DNA of 64,000 nucleotides from Actinomadura livida (GCF_014648675.1 NZ_BMRO01000001.1:469560-533559); one strand, 5' to 3'; shown: positions 1-8,133, counted from the stretch's first letter. The notes: a model not told the origin generated them from the letters alone. Made by a program: numbers and translations.

Positions 1-470
1 TGCTCGGCGCCACCGTGCACGACACCATCGCCTACGCGCGTCCCGAGTCGACCCGCGGCGAGGTGCGCGACGCCGCCCGGACCGCCGCCGCCGACGGCTT
101 CATCCGGGCGCTGCCGGACGGATACGACACCCCGCTCACCGACGCGCCGCTCTCCGGCGGCGAACTCCAGCGCCTCGGCCTGGCCCGCGCCGCGCTCACC
201 CGGGCCCGGATCGTGGTCCTGGACGACGCCACCAGCAGCCTCGACACCGCCACGGAGCTGAAGGTGACCCGGGCGCTCCAGCGGATCCTGGCCGGCCGCA
301 CCAGCCTGGTGGTCGCCCGCCGCCCCGCCACCGCCGCCCGCGCCGACCTCGTCGCCTGGCTGGACGCCGGCCGGGTGCGGGCCCTCGCCGCCCACGCGGA
401 CCTGTGGCCCGATCCCGCCTACCGGGCGGTGTTCTCCGCGTCCGCGGCCGGAGCGGCGGCGGGCGCATGA
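1..470 (+). CDS. ABC exporter half-transporter, C-terminal part (5' end outside window)
   Basis: This is the tail of the nucleotide-binding domain of a membrane-domain/NBD fusion exporter. It reads in frame from base 3. Visible are the stretch after the Q-loop (GATVHDTIAYARP), the signature LSGGELQRLGLARA and the Walker B/D-loop IVVLDDATSSLD. The H-loop region reads VVARRP, so the usual switch histidine (normally AHR) is replaced by Arg, which suggests a degenerate ATP site as in many heterodimeric exporters. The stop overlaps the start of the next half-transporter (ATGA), so the two probably form a heterodimer. The substrate is unknown because the upstream genes are missing. Confidence 0.9.
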   Translation, partial: LGATVHDTIAYARPESTRGEVRDAARTAAADGFIRALPDGYDTPLTDAPLSGGELQRLGLARAALTRARIVVLDDATSSLDTATELKVTRALQRILAGRTSLVVARRPATAARADLVAWLDAGRVRALAAHADLWPDPAYRAVFSASAAGAAAGA

Positions 471-2188
471 CCGCCCCGCCCGCCGCCCGGCTGCTGCACC
501 GCCACCTTCACGGGCGGTGGCCGGCCGTGCGGCGCCTCGCCGCCTGGTCCGCCCTCGAATCGCTCCCGGCGTTCGCGTCCGGTCTCCTCCTCGCGCGGGC
601 CGTCGACCAGGGATTCCTCGCCGGGCGGCCGCTCATCGGTCTCGGCTGGCTCGGCGCCCTCGCCGTCCTGTACGTCGCCGGGGCGGTCGGGACCGGCCGG
701 ATCTACCCGTGGCTCGCCGCCACCGTGGAGCCGCTGCGCGACTCCCTGGTGAAGGAGGTCGTCACCGCCTCCCTGGACCGGATGGCCGACCGGGCGCCGG
801 GCGCCGGGGGCGCGGGCGTGTCCCAGGTGACCGAGCAGGCCGAGGCCGTCCGGGTGCTGCTCGGCACCGCGCTGCGCAACGTCCGCCAGCTGCTGTCGGC
901 CGGTGTCGCCGCGCTGCTCGGCCTGGCCCTGCTCTCGCCGCCGCTGGCCCTGGTCATCTGCCTGTCGGTGGCGCTCGCCCTCGCGGTGTTCGCGGCGTGC
1001 GTCGGCCTGCAGATCCGCCGCTACCGGGCCGTCGTCCGGGAGGCGGAGCGGATCGGCGAGAGCGCCGCCGCGGTCGTCGGCGGCGTCCGGGACGTCGTCG
1101 CCTGCGCGGCGGAGGACCGCGCCGCCCGCGCCGTCGGGGAGGTGATCGACGCCCAGGCCGCGGCGCTGCGCGCGTACGCCCGCACCCGCCTGGTCCGCCT
1201 GCCGGTGCTCGCCCTGGGCGTGCACGTGCCGCTGATCGCCCTGCTGCTGCTGTCCCCCTACCTGACCGAGCAGCACGGGCTCACGCCGGGGCAGATCGCG
1301 GGCGCGGCGGGCTACCTGGTCGCCGGGCTCCAGCCGGGCATCACCGTCCTCGTCGACGCGGGCGGCACCCTGCTGCTCAGCCTCGCCGTGATCCTCGGCC
1401 GGCTCGCCGAGACCTGCGCCGGCCCCGCCACCGACTTCCCCGTCCCGGCCGCCGCACCCGCCGTCGCCGCGTCCTTCGACATCGAGGCCGAGGGCGTCAC
1501 CTTCGCCTACTCCCCGCACGCCGACCCCGTCCTGCGGGACCTGTCCCTGCGCGTCCCGGAGGGCACGCACCTGGCGGTGGTCGGCCCCAGCGGCGCCGGG
1601 AAGTCGACCCTCGCCAACCTCCTCACCGGCCTCCTCCCGCCGCAGCGGGGCAGCGTGACGCTCGGCGGCGTCCCCCTGCCCCGACTCGGCCAAGAACGGC
1701 TGCGGTCGGCGGTCGCGCTCATCCCGCAGGAGAGCTACGTCTTCGCCGCGACGCTGCGCGAGAACCTCGCGTACCTGCGCCCGGGGGCCACCACCGCGCA
1801 GCTCGACGAGACCGTGCGCGCCGTCGGGCTCACCGAGACCGTCGAGCGCCTCGGCGGATACGACGCCGGCATCCCGCCGGGCGGCGGCGACCTCTCCCAC
1901 GGGGAACGCCAGCTCATCACCCTGGCCCGCGCGCACCTGTCCCCCGCCCCGGTCATCGTCCTGGACGAGGCGACCAGCCACCTGCACCCCGCCGCCGAGG
2001 CCCGCGCCGAACGGGCCCTGGCCGCCCGCGGCAGAACGCTCATCGTCATCGCGCACCGCATGACGTCCGCCGAACGCGCCGGAAAGGTCCTCCTCCTGGA
2101 CGGCCCCACTCCCCTCCTCGGCACCCACGAGACCCTCCAGGCCCGCAGTCGCCTCTACGCGGACCTGGTGGGCCACTGGCATACCTGA
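467..2188 (+). CDS. ABC exporter half-transporter (membrane domain plus ATPase)
   Basis: A 573-residue ABC-type exporter subunit. The N-terminal half holds the transmembrane domain (hydrophobic blocks roughly at residues 20-60, 125-180 and 245-305). The C-terminal half is the ATPase with Walker A GPSGAGKST, signature LSHGERQLITLARA, Walker B VIVLDEATSHL and an intact H-loop IVIAHR. I chose the ATG in the ATGA overlap with the previous gene, which removes a 21-residue out-of-context extension. Its intact catalytic Glu and His complement the degenerate partner upstream, so it probably carries the active ATP site of a heterodimer. Such pairs often export peptides or small natural products; the cargo cannot be told from this window. 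Confidence 0.92.
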   Translation: MTAPPAARLLHRHLHGRWPAVRRLAAWSALESLPAFASGLLLARAVDQGFLAGRPLIGLGWLGALAVLYVAGAVGTGRIYPWLAATVEPLRDSLVKEVVTASLDRMADRAPGAGGAGVSQVTEQAEAVRVLLGTALRNVRQLLSAGVAALLGLALLSPPLALVICLSVALALAVFAACVGLQIRRYRAVVREAERIGESAAAVVGGVRDVVACAAEDRAARAVGEVIDAQAAALRAYARTRLVRLPVLALGVHVPLIALLLLSPYLTEQHGLTPGQIAGAAGYLVAGLQPGITVLVDAGGTLLLSLAVILGRLAETCAGPATDFPVPAAAPAVAASFDIEAEGVTFAYSPHADPVLRDLSLRVPEGTHLAVVGPSGAGKSTLANLLTGLLPPQRGSVTLGGVPLPRLGQERLRSAVALIPQESYVFAATLRENLAYLRPGATTAQLDETVRAVGLTETVERLGGYDAGIPPGGGDLSHGERQLITLARAHLSPAPVIVLDEATSHLHPAAEARAERALAARGRTLIVIAHRMTSAERAGKVLLLDGPTPLLGTHETLQARSRLYADLVGHWHT

Positions 2189-2289
2189 CCTCCCGGGAGA
2201 AACGCCGTGGAACCATGGGAGCCCGGCCCCCGTCCACTCCGTCAGGACAGGCGGCCGCGCAGCACGGCGGTATCTGGACGGGAGTCCCC

Positions 2290-3090
2290 GTGGACCGTAG
2301 GACCGAGCATGTCCCGAGGCGATGGCGGCAGGCGGCGGCGGACCTCGCGACCCGGGCGTTCCGGGCCGCCTCCGGGCCGGGGGCCGGCGGGCGGCACGCG
2401 GTGCTCCCGTTCATCGCCGGTCCGCTCGGCGGACGCCTGGCCCCGCTCGCGGACGCCGACGGCGGGGTGGTCGGCGAAGCGCTGCGCGTCCACTACTCCG
2501 TGCGCGGCGAACGGCTCGACGTCGCCAAGACGCCCTTCTCGTTCACCTACCGCCCGGTCTCGGCCGACCCGCCCGGCGACGGTGACCTGCTGGTCGACCT
2601 CGGCTTCGCCGACCTGCGGCCGGGAGACGACATCGTCGCCTACGCCGTACCGGATCTTCCCCAGGAGCAACGCGTCGGCCTGGCGCGCGTCACCCGGGCG
2701 CCGAGCGGCACCGATCCGCTCGCGTTCGAGCTCCTGGACGGCTCGGTTCCGGCCCGCTGCCGGGTCCGCCTCCTGCGCGACGGCGTCGTCCGCGCCGACG
2801 GCCGGTGGTTCGGCGTGCCGGTCGCCGAGGGCGCCCACCAGCGGGAATTCGATCGGGCCGTCCCCGGCGACCTCCTGGAGGCGTACCGGCGGGACGGCGA
2901 CGATCGTTCGAGCGGCGTCCCGCGGAGCCCCGGCGCACCTGGCCGATCCGCGGTCGGGCCGCGAGGGCGCAGCGGCTCGCGCGCACCGCGCACGGGCGGT
3001 ACCTGCGGCCCGGCGACCTCGACGAGCAGTCCCGGAGCCTGCTCCTGCGCGCACAGACCGCCGTGGCGGCCGTCCAGCGACCCGGCCTGA
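2290..3090 (+). CDS. Unknown protein, probably frameshifted near its 3' end
   Basis: I do not recognise this family. From the GTG start (GGGAG six bases upstream; an ATG at 2215 in the same frame is an alternative) the frame has good actinobacterial codon bias and encodes a soluble, beta-rich-looking protein through about residue 205 (DLLEAYRRDG). From about base 2905 to the stop at 3090 the same frame turns Cys/Ser/Pro-rich with poor third-position GC. The frame starting at positions divisible by 3 becomes convincing from about 2950 (helical LARTAHGRYLRPGDLDEQ, then SRSLLLRAQTAVAAVQ) and runs to a stop at 3179, inside the convergent gene. One or two indels, real or from sequencing, therefore separate body and tail. 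Confidence 0.55.
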   Translation: MDRRTEHVPRRWRQAAADLATRAFRAASGPGAGGRHAVLPFIAGPLGGRLAPLADADGGVVGEALRVHYSVRGERLDVAKTPFSFTYRPVSADPPGDGDLLVDLGFADLRPGDDIVAYAVPDLPQEQRVGLARVTRAPSGTDPLAFELLDGSVPARCRVRLLRDGVVRADGRWFGVPVAEGAHQREFDRAVPGDLLEAYRRDGDDRSSGVPRSPGAPGRSAVGPRGRSGSRAPRTGGTCGPATSTSSPGACSCAHRPPWRPSSDPA

Positions 3091-3117
3091 GACGTCCCGT
3101 CCCGTCGGTCGATGCGG

Positions 3118-3759
3118 TCAGGCGGTGCGGCGGCGGCGCACGGCCCAGACGAGCAGGGCCGTTCCGGCGACCAGGGTGACGACCGCGGCGGGCGGCAGGA
3201 TGCCGAACCGCAAGGCGATCGAGGCGTGCGCGTCCACGCCCGGCCGGCCGTCCAGGCGCATCACCACGACGGACCACGCGCCACCGGTCTTGCCCCACCT
3301 GAGGGTCCGCGTACCGGTGCCCGAGGAACTCGCCACCCAGAACGACTGCCGGGACGGCGCCGCGGCCTCGGGCGTCCCCGGCAGCCGCCGGAAGACCGGC
3401 GCGAACGGGCTGAGGTCGGCCGACACGAACTCCTCGTGCGCCACCCCGCGCAGATAGCCCTCGACCCGCGCCTTCGGCCCCACCCCCACGAACAGCGGCA
3501 CGCGGGGATCGGCCGGCCGGACCACGATCTCGACCTCGGCGAGTTCCCCGGCATCGGGCATCGGGTCTCCGGCGCGGGCCGTCTCCGCACCCACCTCGAT
3601 CTCGTCGGTCTTGAGCGCCGCGGTGGACGTGGTGAAGCGCCGCTCCCCGGTTCCGAAGGCGCCGCCGGAGGCGGCCTGCACGGCCCCCGCCGCGGCGAGC
3701 CCGGAACCGGCGAGCAGGAGCGGAACCGCGATGAGGACGCCGGGCAGGCCACGCTTCAT
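3118..3759 (-). CDS. Membrane-anchored secreted protein of unknown function
   Basis: A 213-residue protein with an N-terminal signal or anchor segment (MKRGLPGVLIAVPLLLAGSG), an exported beta-rich domain and a C-terminal membrane helix (about residues 183-205) ending in VRRRRTA. The middle contains PLFVGVGPKARVEGYLRGVAH, which resembles a common unnamed actinobacterial family with motifs like FVGIAP..DVERYL. No catalytic residues are apparent. It is divergently transcribed from the TetR gene at 3828, with two 16-bp operators between them, so it is very probably that regulator's target. Confidence 0.75.
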   Translation of the reverse strand: MKRGLPGVLIAVPLLLAGSGLAAAGAVQAASGGAFGTGERRFTTSTAALKTDEIEVGAETARAGDPMPDAGELAEVEIVVRPADPRVPLFVGVGPKARVEGYLRGVAHEEFVSADLSPFAPVFRRLPGTPEAAAPSRQSFWVASSSGTGTRTLRWGKTGGAWSVVVMRLDGRPGVDAHASIALRFGILPPAAVVTLVAGTALLVWAVRRRRTA

Positions 3760-3773
3760 GATGGATCCCTTTT

Positions 3774-3817
3774 TAGTACGACCGTGCTACAACCTTCAAA
3801 GTAACACAGTCGTGCTA
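3774..3817. promoter_or_regulatory. Two TetR-type operators in a divergent promoter
   Basis: Two 16-bp imperfect palindromes lie 28 bp apart centre to centre: TAGTACGACCGTGCTA at 3774-3789 and TAACACAGTCGTGCTA at 3802-3817. Each pairs its outer arms with a single mismatch, and together they give the consensus TARYACRRYCGTGCTA. The second overlaps the likely -10 of the tetR gene; the first sits in the promoter of the divergent membrane protein. This layout suggests repression of both genes by the product of the gene at 3828. Confidence 0.75.
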
Positions 3818-3827
3818 TAAAAGCCGC

Positions 3828-4415
3828 ATGCCGAAGGTGGTGGATCCGGCCAGGCGCCGGCGGGAAGTGGTCACGGCCGTGTGGCGGGTCATCCGTCGGG
3901 ACGGGCTGGACCGGGCCTCGGTGCGCAACGTCGCACGCGAGGCCGGCCTGTCGACGGGATCGCTGCGGCACTACTTCGCCACGCAGCCCGAACTGCTGGC
4001 GTTCACCCTCCGCACGATCATCGAGCGGATCGAGGAGCGGATAGCCGCGGCCCTGCCGGCGGACGGCGACCCTCGCGAGCGCGCCGTCCGCGTCCTGCAC
4101 GAGCTCCTCCCCATGGACGCCGAACGCGCCGCCGAGAACCAGGTCTGGCTGGCCTTCACCGCCCGCGCGCTCGTCAGCCCGGAACTGCGCGCCCTGTGCG
4201 AAGAGGCCCATGAGGCCCTGCGCTCGGGCTGCCGCACCGTGGTCGAGTCCCTGGCCCCGGACGCCGACACCGAACTGGAGACCGACCGCCTGCACGCGCT
4301 GGTGGACGGCCTGGCCGTCCACGCCGCCCTGCACCCCCGGACCACCACCCCGGCCCGTATGAGCACCGCCCTGGCCGCCCACCTCGACGACCTCCGCACA
4401 CGAGGCGGCCACTGA
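3828..4415 (+). CDS. TetR/AcrR family transcriptional regulator (BetI-like)
   Basis: A 195-residue repressor. Residues about 10-55 form the TetR DNA-binding domain, with recognition-helix region VAREAGLSTGSLRHYF. The ligand domain (SPELRALCEEAHEALR) looks like the BetI-type C-terminal domain. The ATG follows a promoter holding two matched 16-bp palindromes, and the divergent neighbour is the membrane-anchored protein at 3118-3759. Autoregulation and control of that neighbour are inferred from operator position. The inducer is unknown. Confidence 0.9.
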   Translation: MPKVVDPARRRREVVTAVWRVIRRDGLDRASVRNVAREAGLSTGSLRHYFATQPELLAFTLRTIIERIEERIAAALPADGDPRERAVRVLHELLPMDAERAAENQVWLAFTARALVSPELRALCEEAHEALRSGCRTVVESLAPDADTELETDRLHALVDGLAVHAALHPRTTTPARMSTALAAHLDDLRTRGGH

Positions 4416-4468
4416 CCGATCCGGCAGTGGTCGTCGGGGAATGGCCGGAGCCGCTGCCGGCACGAACG

Positions 4469-4529
4469 CTGATCAGTGATGAAGCCGGTCTGAGGCAGGT
4501 CTGAAGTCGGCGGCTGCCTTACTGATCAG
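4469..4529. promoter_or_regulatory. Pair of CTGATCAG palindromes upstream of the inhibitor gene
   Basis: In the 215-base gap between the TetR gene and the I36 inhibitor gene the 8-bp palindrome CTGATCAG occurs twice, at 4469-4476 and 4522-4529. With the adjacent A they share a 9-bp match in opposite orientation, 53 bp apart. They could be regulatory sites for the inhibitor gene, but 8-bp palindromes also arise by chance. Confidence 0.25.
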
Positions 4530-4630
4530 GACCCGGCTGGGCGGCGGGGCCACCGGAACTCCTCGGCCGGCCGTCCGGCCCCGGACCGCCGTCGATGCCA
4601 ATCGACAGGACAGCTCAAAGGGGAAGAAAG

Positions 4631-5008
4631 ATGTCAAGGCGTACCATCGTGACCACGGCCGCATCGGCGCTCATCGGCGCGGGGCTGCTGGTCGCCGCAC
4701 CCGCCGCCGCGGCCGAGCCGAATCCGCCCGACTGCGCGAAGGGCTACTTCTGCCTGTACTCCTCGTACGATCAGACCGGCGGGCTCGTGCTGAAGAGAGC
4801 GGGCAACTGGACCGGCAGCGTCAGGGCCGGCTCGATCTTCAACAACGGCGTCCCGTATCCGAACGCCGACCACATCCAGGTCTACTGGTCCCTCGGGGAC
4901 TACAGCAACACGACCTGCCTCCACTACAACCCCGGCCCCGGCGCGTACAAGCGCGACTTCCTGCCGGGCACGGTCGTGACCAAGGTGGTCTGGCGCGGCG
5001 AATGCTGA
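4631..5008 (+). CDS. Secreted peptidase inhibitor, family I36-like
   Basis: A 125-residue secreted protein. A Tat/Sec-like signal peptide (MSRRTIVTTAASALIGAG, cleavage likely after APAAAA) precedes a small Cys-containing beta domain. Its opening, CAKGYFCLYSSYDQTG, matches the 'C..G.FC.Y....Y.G' pattern of the peptidase inhibitor I36 (SMPI) family of streptomycetes, which have a crystallin-like fold. Four cysteines in the mature part can form two disulfides. The start is fixed by AAAGGGGAAG just upstream of the ATG; an upstream in-frame ATG at 4595 lacks this. It probably inhibits an extracellular metalloprotease, but the target is unknown. Confidence 0.82.
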   Translation: MSRRTIVTTAASALIGAGLLVAAPAAAAEPNPPDCAKGYFCLYSSYDQTGGLVLKRAGNWTGSVRAGSIFNNGVPYPNADHIQVYWSLGDYSNTTCLHYNPGPGAYKRDFLPGTVVTKVVWRGEC

Positions 5009-5056
5009 TGCACCGCGCTCAGGCGTCATAGAGGCGCGAGGTCCGTTGATGCGGGG

Positions 5057-5437
5057 TCAGGGCCAGGTTCGGGCGTTGGCGGCGAAGGTTTCGGGGTCGC
5101 TGTGGATCGGGACCACGCAGAACAGGTGGCCGCCTGGGGCGCGGAGGGTGTGGGCGTCCTTCCACCTGGACACCGGTTCCGCGCCCAGGGCCGTCAGGCG
5201 GGCGACCTCCGCCTCCAGGTCGTCGGTCTCGATGTCGACGTGGTAGCGCGGGGGGCCGTCGACCGACTGGACGACGGTGAACAGATCCGGGACGGCGCGG
5301 TTCAGGACGGTGAACTGCTCCTCGCCCGGAGCGGGGAAGGTCGTGGCGCCCAGGGCGGCGGACCAGAAGTCCGCCGCCCTGGCGGCTTCGTCGGCGGGGG
5401 TGTCGATCAGGATCCCGACCAGTCGGCTGCGATGCAT
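5057..5437 (-). CDS. VOC (glyoxalase/bleomycin-resistance fold) family protein
   Basis: A 126-residue single-domain VOC protein: two beta-alpha-beta-beta-beta units with GILIDTPADEAARAADFWSA at the N-terminus and PRYHVDIETDDLEAEVARL starting the second half, ending APGGHLFCVVP. The His of YHVDIE and the acidic residue in the following unit are candidate metal ligands. Members include isomerases, dioxygenases and binding proteins, so no reaction is assigned. It lies 32 bases downstream of the MpaB-like oxygenase gene on the same strand and is probably co-transcribed with it. Confidence 0.82.
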   Translation of the reverse strand: MHRSRLVGILIDTPADEAARAADFWSAALGATTFPAPGEEQFTVLNRAVPDLFTVVQSVDGPPRYHVDIETDDLEAEVARLTALGAEPVSRWKDAHTLRAPGGHLFCVVPIHSDPETFAANARTWP

Positions 5438-5469
5438 GGCGGCAGAGTAGCCGGGCTCCGGGGAGGCGG

Positions 5470-6462
5470 TCAGGCCGTGGCTTCGATCTCCTCGCGGGTG
5501 AGGATCGGGTCCGGGGCCGTGGGGGCGGTCGAGATGAACGGGTTCGCCTTCTTGCCGGCGGCGCGCTTCTGGGCCTGGCGGTACTCCTTGAGGGGACCGG
5601 TGGCCTCGTGGAGGGCGTTGAGGGCGAACCAGAGGGACGTGCGGCGCAGGCGGAGCTTGACCGGGTTGGGCGGCTGGTAGAGGGCCAGCCGCTGCGCCCA
5701 CTTCGGCAGCATGTCGCGGGCCGCCCAGTCCATGAACTCGCTGCCGGGCTCCCATGCCTTGGCCTTGCTGTCGCGCAGGTTGGGGCCGGTCTGAGCCGCC
5801 TTGATGGGGGTGAGCGCCAGGCGCGGCAGGTACGACTCAAGGCATTCGGCGGTCTCGGCCTTGGTGGTGGGCAGGTCGGTGCCGCCCAGGGCCTCGCCCA
5901 CGCGGACGAACTCGCGGTAGTAGCGGTCGATGTCGTGCAGCGGGCGGCGGTGGTAGCGCTCGTGGGCGGTGGCCAGGCCCCACACGACGGTGGCGTAGTT
6001 CCAGCGCAGCCATTCGGGGTCGTCGGCGTCGTAGGCGAGGCCGTCGGGGCGGGTGCCCTTGACCGTGTGGTGCATGGCGCGGACGGTGCGCGCCAGCTTC
6101 TCCGCGCTCGCGGTGGAGCCGTAGGCGGTGCCGATGAAGAACGAGATGGAGTGCGCGAGGCGCACCGCGCCGCCTTCGGGGTCGAAGTTGCCGGTCGGGA
6201 CGCCGTCGACGCGCTCGGCGAGGCGGGAGTGGTCGTAGCCCATCCAGCTGATGCTCGGGTCGAGGCCCTCGATGTAGGCGGCGCTGACCAGGCCCAGGAT
6301 CAAGGTGGGCAGGTGCGAGTGGACGTACCAGACCGCGCTGCCGGGCCCGAACCAGCCGGGGTCGCCCGCCGGGCCGGCGAAGTCGAGGCCCTTGAAGAAC
6401 CTGGAGCGAATCTCGGCGTCGAAGGACTGCTCGAACCGCTTGGCGATCGGGTTGGTCTTCAT
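5470..6462 (-). CDS. Oxygenase MpaB family protein (DUF2236)
   Basis: A 330-residue protein of the DUF2236/MpaB family, related to the latex-clearing-protein type of haem oxygenase and to fungal MpaB. Characteristic features are the N-terminal AVWYVHSHLPTLILGL region, RAMHHTVKGTRPDG (His-containing motif), the NYATVVWGLATAHERYH helix and a C-terminal RLRRTSLWFALN segment. The conserved histidines are candidate haem ligands. The substrate is unknown. It is the first gene of a probable two-gene operon with the VOC gene and diverges from a TetR gene across a perfect 24-bp inverted repeat. Confidence 0.85.
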   Translation of the reverse strand: MKTNPIAKRFEQSFDAEIRSRFFKGLDFAGPAGDPGWFGPGSAVWYVHSHLPTLILGLVSAAYIEGLDPSISWMGYDHSRLAERVDGVPTGNFDPEGGAVRLAHSISFFIGTAYGSTASAEKLARTVRAMHHTVKGTRPDGLAYDADDPEWLRWNYATVVWGLATAHERYHRRPLHDIDRYYREFVRVGEALGGTDLPTTKAETAECLESYLPRLALTPIKAAQTGPNLRDSKAKAWEPGSEFMDWAARDMLPKWAQRLALYQPPNPVKLRLRRTSLWFALNALHEATGPLKEYRQAQKRAAGKKANPFISTAPTAPDPILTREEIEATA

Positions 6463-6477
6463 CCGGGGTCTCCCACT

Positions 6478-6501
6478 TTCTGGCTACGACTGTAGCCAGA
6501 A
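6478..6501. promoter_or_regulatory. Perfect inverted-repeat operator between oxygenase and tetR
   Basis: Ten-base arms TTCTGGCTAC and GTAGCCAGAA are separated by GACT, a perfect 24-bp dyad 16 bp upstream of the oxygenase start codon. Size and position are typical of a TetR-family operator controlling both divergent genes. Confidence 0.8.
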
Positions 6502-6547
6502 TAAGTGATTGGTTACGCGCGTGTCCAGACTTGCTATCGTGAGCGCC

Positions 6548-7165
6548 ATGGCGAGCGTGTCCACCCGATGGGCCGGGGTCCCCGTGGCCCGGCGGAAGGA
6601 CGAGCGGCGCGAGATGCTCGTCCGGGCGGCGTTCGCGCTGTTCGGAGAGCAGGGTGAGGCCGGGCTCACGGTGCGCGCGGTGTGCCGCGAGGCCGAACTG
6701 CACACCCGGTACTTCTACGAGAACTTCACCGGGACCGACGAGCTGCTCGCCGCCGTCTACGACGAGCAGGCGGCCGCGCTGGGGGACGTCCTCGCCCGCG
6801 CCCTGGACGAGGCGGGCCCCGATCCGGAGGCGCGGACGCGGGCCGGCGTCCGCAACGTCCTCCGGTTCATCAGCGAGGACCCGCGGCGGGGGCGCGTGCT
6901 GTTCGCCGAGGCGCGCGGCAACGAGGTCCTGGCCGTGCGGCGGAGGGCGGCGCAGACCGGCCTGCTGGACGGTCTCATCGCGATGGGCCCCGGGCCGGAG
7001 CTGCCCGTCGTCATCGCCGCGACCATGTTCACCGGCGCCATGACCGAGCTGGCGCAGCAGTGGGCGGACGGGCGCCTGGGCCGAGACCTCGACGCCGTCG
7101 TGGACCAGGCCGTGGAGCTGTCACTGGCCCTGCACGCGACGACCAGGAAGCGCCTGCCCGGCTAG
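6548..7165 (+). CDS. TetR/AcrR family transcriptional regulator
   Basis: A 205-residue regulator. The N-terminal HTH spans about residues 15-65 (MLVRAAFALFGEQGEAGLTV, then CREAELHTRYFYENFTGTDE). The remainder is a helical ligand domain. I preferred the ATG at 6548 over a GTG at 6509 because the upstream extension would run towards the operator and lacks family character. The gene is divergent from the MpaB-like oxygenase, its likely target. Its 3' end overlaps the convergent hydrolase gene by four bases. Confidence 0.88.
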   Translation: MASVSTRWAGVPVARRKDERREMLVRAAFALFGEQGEAGLTVRAVCREAELHTRYFYENFTGTDELLAAVYDEQAAALGDVLARALDEAGPDPEARTRAGVRNVLRFISEDPRRGRVLFAEARGNEVLAVRRRAAQTGLLDGLIAMGPGPELPVVIAATMFTGAMTELAQQWADGRLGRDLDAVVDQAVELSLALHATTRKRLPG

Positions 7166-8133
7166 GCGGCCTGCCGGCGGGCGGAGGCGCCGGCGGCCCG
7201 GCGGGCGAAGGCGCCGATCTCCTTGATCGCGGCGAGGCCCTCCCGGGAGACGTCGGCGAAGATCTGGAAGACGTGCATCTGCCCTTCCCAGATCTGCAGC
7301 GTGCACGGCACGTCCGCGGCGCCGAGCCGCTCGGCCATCAGTTCGGCGTCGGCGCGGATCACCTCGATCGAGCCGGCCTGGATGAGGGTGGGCGGCAGGC
7401 CGCCGAGGTCGGCGTGCACGGGGCTCAGCCACGGGTCGGTGTACTCGGCGTCCGGGAAGCAGGTGCGGACCATGTCCCACATGCGCGGCGCCGGGATGAA
7501 CGGATCGAGCGCCGCGTTGGCGTGCGCGATCTTAACGTCGATGTCCAGGTCGGTGAAGGGCGACAGGGCGACGATGCCGGCGGGGCGGGGCAGCCCGTCG
7601 CGCAGCGCGTACAGCGGTGCCATGAAGGCGAGGTAGCCGCCCGCCGAGTCGCCGCCGACCACGATGTCGTCCGCGTCGTACCCCTTGTCGAGCAGCCACC
7701 GGTAGGCGTCCACGCAGTCGGCGATGGACGTGGCGATGGGGACGCGGGGCTGCATGCGGTAGGCGACCGACAGCACCGGCATGCCCGCCGCCTGCGAGAT
7801 CCGGGCGAGCATCCGGCGGTGGGTGCGCAGGCCGCAGGCGACGAACCCGCCGCCGTGGAAGTAGAGGACGGCCTTGCCCGACCCGGCGGGCACGCCGCGG
7901 CCGCGGACCCATTCTGCGGCGCAGCCGAGCCCCTTCACCTTCGTGACGCGGGTGCCGCGCGGGGGGACCATGAGCGCCGCGCCGAGGTCGAGCAGCGGGG
8001 CGAAGCGCAGCGTGAACGGCGTCCACGGCAGCCGGGCGACGAGCGGGCGCAGGACCCACCGGGACACCCGCGCTGCCGCCTTGGCGGGCCACCCGCATCC
8101 CGCGCGCTCCTCCACCGTCGGTGTGATCGGCAT
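7162..8133 (-). CDS. Alpha/beta hydrolase (HSL/acetyl-esterase family)
   Basis: A 323-residue esterase or lipase of the hormone-sensitive-lipase family. The oxyanion-hole motif HGGGF lies near residue 97, the nucleophile elbow GDSAGGYLA near 170, and the catalytic Asp and His sit in the EVIRADAELM region and near GQMHVFQIF. Comparable enzymes hydrolyse short- to medium-chain esters and include actinobacterial steroid or xenobiotic esterases; the physiological substrate is not evident. A DUF1349 gene lies upstream on the same strand (68-base gap). A weak TACT-N4-AGTA dyad lies in that gap. Confidence 0.88.
   Translation of the reverse strand: MPITPTVEERAGCGWPAKAAARVSRWVLRPLVARLPWTPFTLRFAPLLDLGAALMVPPRGTRVTKVKGLGCAAEWVRGRGVPAGSGKAVLYFHGGGFVACGLRTHRRMLARISQAAGMPVLSVAYRMQPRVPIATSIADCVDAYRWLLDKGYDADDIVVGGDSAGGYLAFMAPLYALRDGLPRPAGIVALSPFTDLDIDVKIAHANAALDPFIPAPRMWDMVRTCFPDAEYTDPWLSPVHADLGGLPPTLIQAGSIEVIRADAELMAERLGAADVPCTLQIWEGQMHVFQIFADVSREGLAAIKEIGAFARRAAGASARRQAA

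Noticed and set aside
419..2182. Very long open frame antisense to the ABC exporter gene (587 codons), and similar long antisense frames throughout
   Set aside because: In DNA of this GC content stops are rare in some antisense frames. The translations are low-complexity Arg/Gly/Ala/Asp-rich and lack any domain, while the sense frames carry full motifs.
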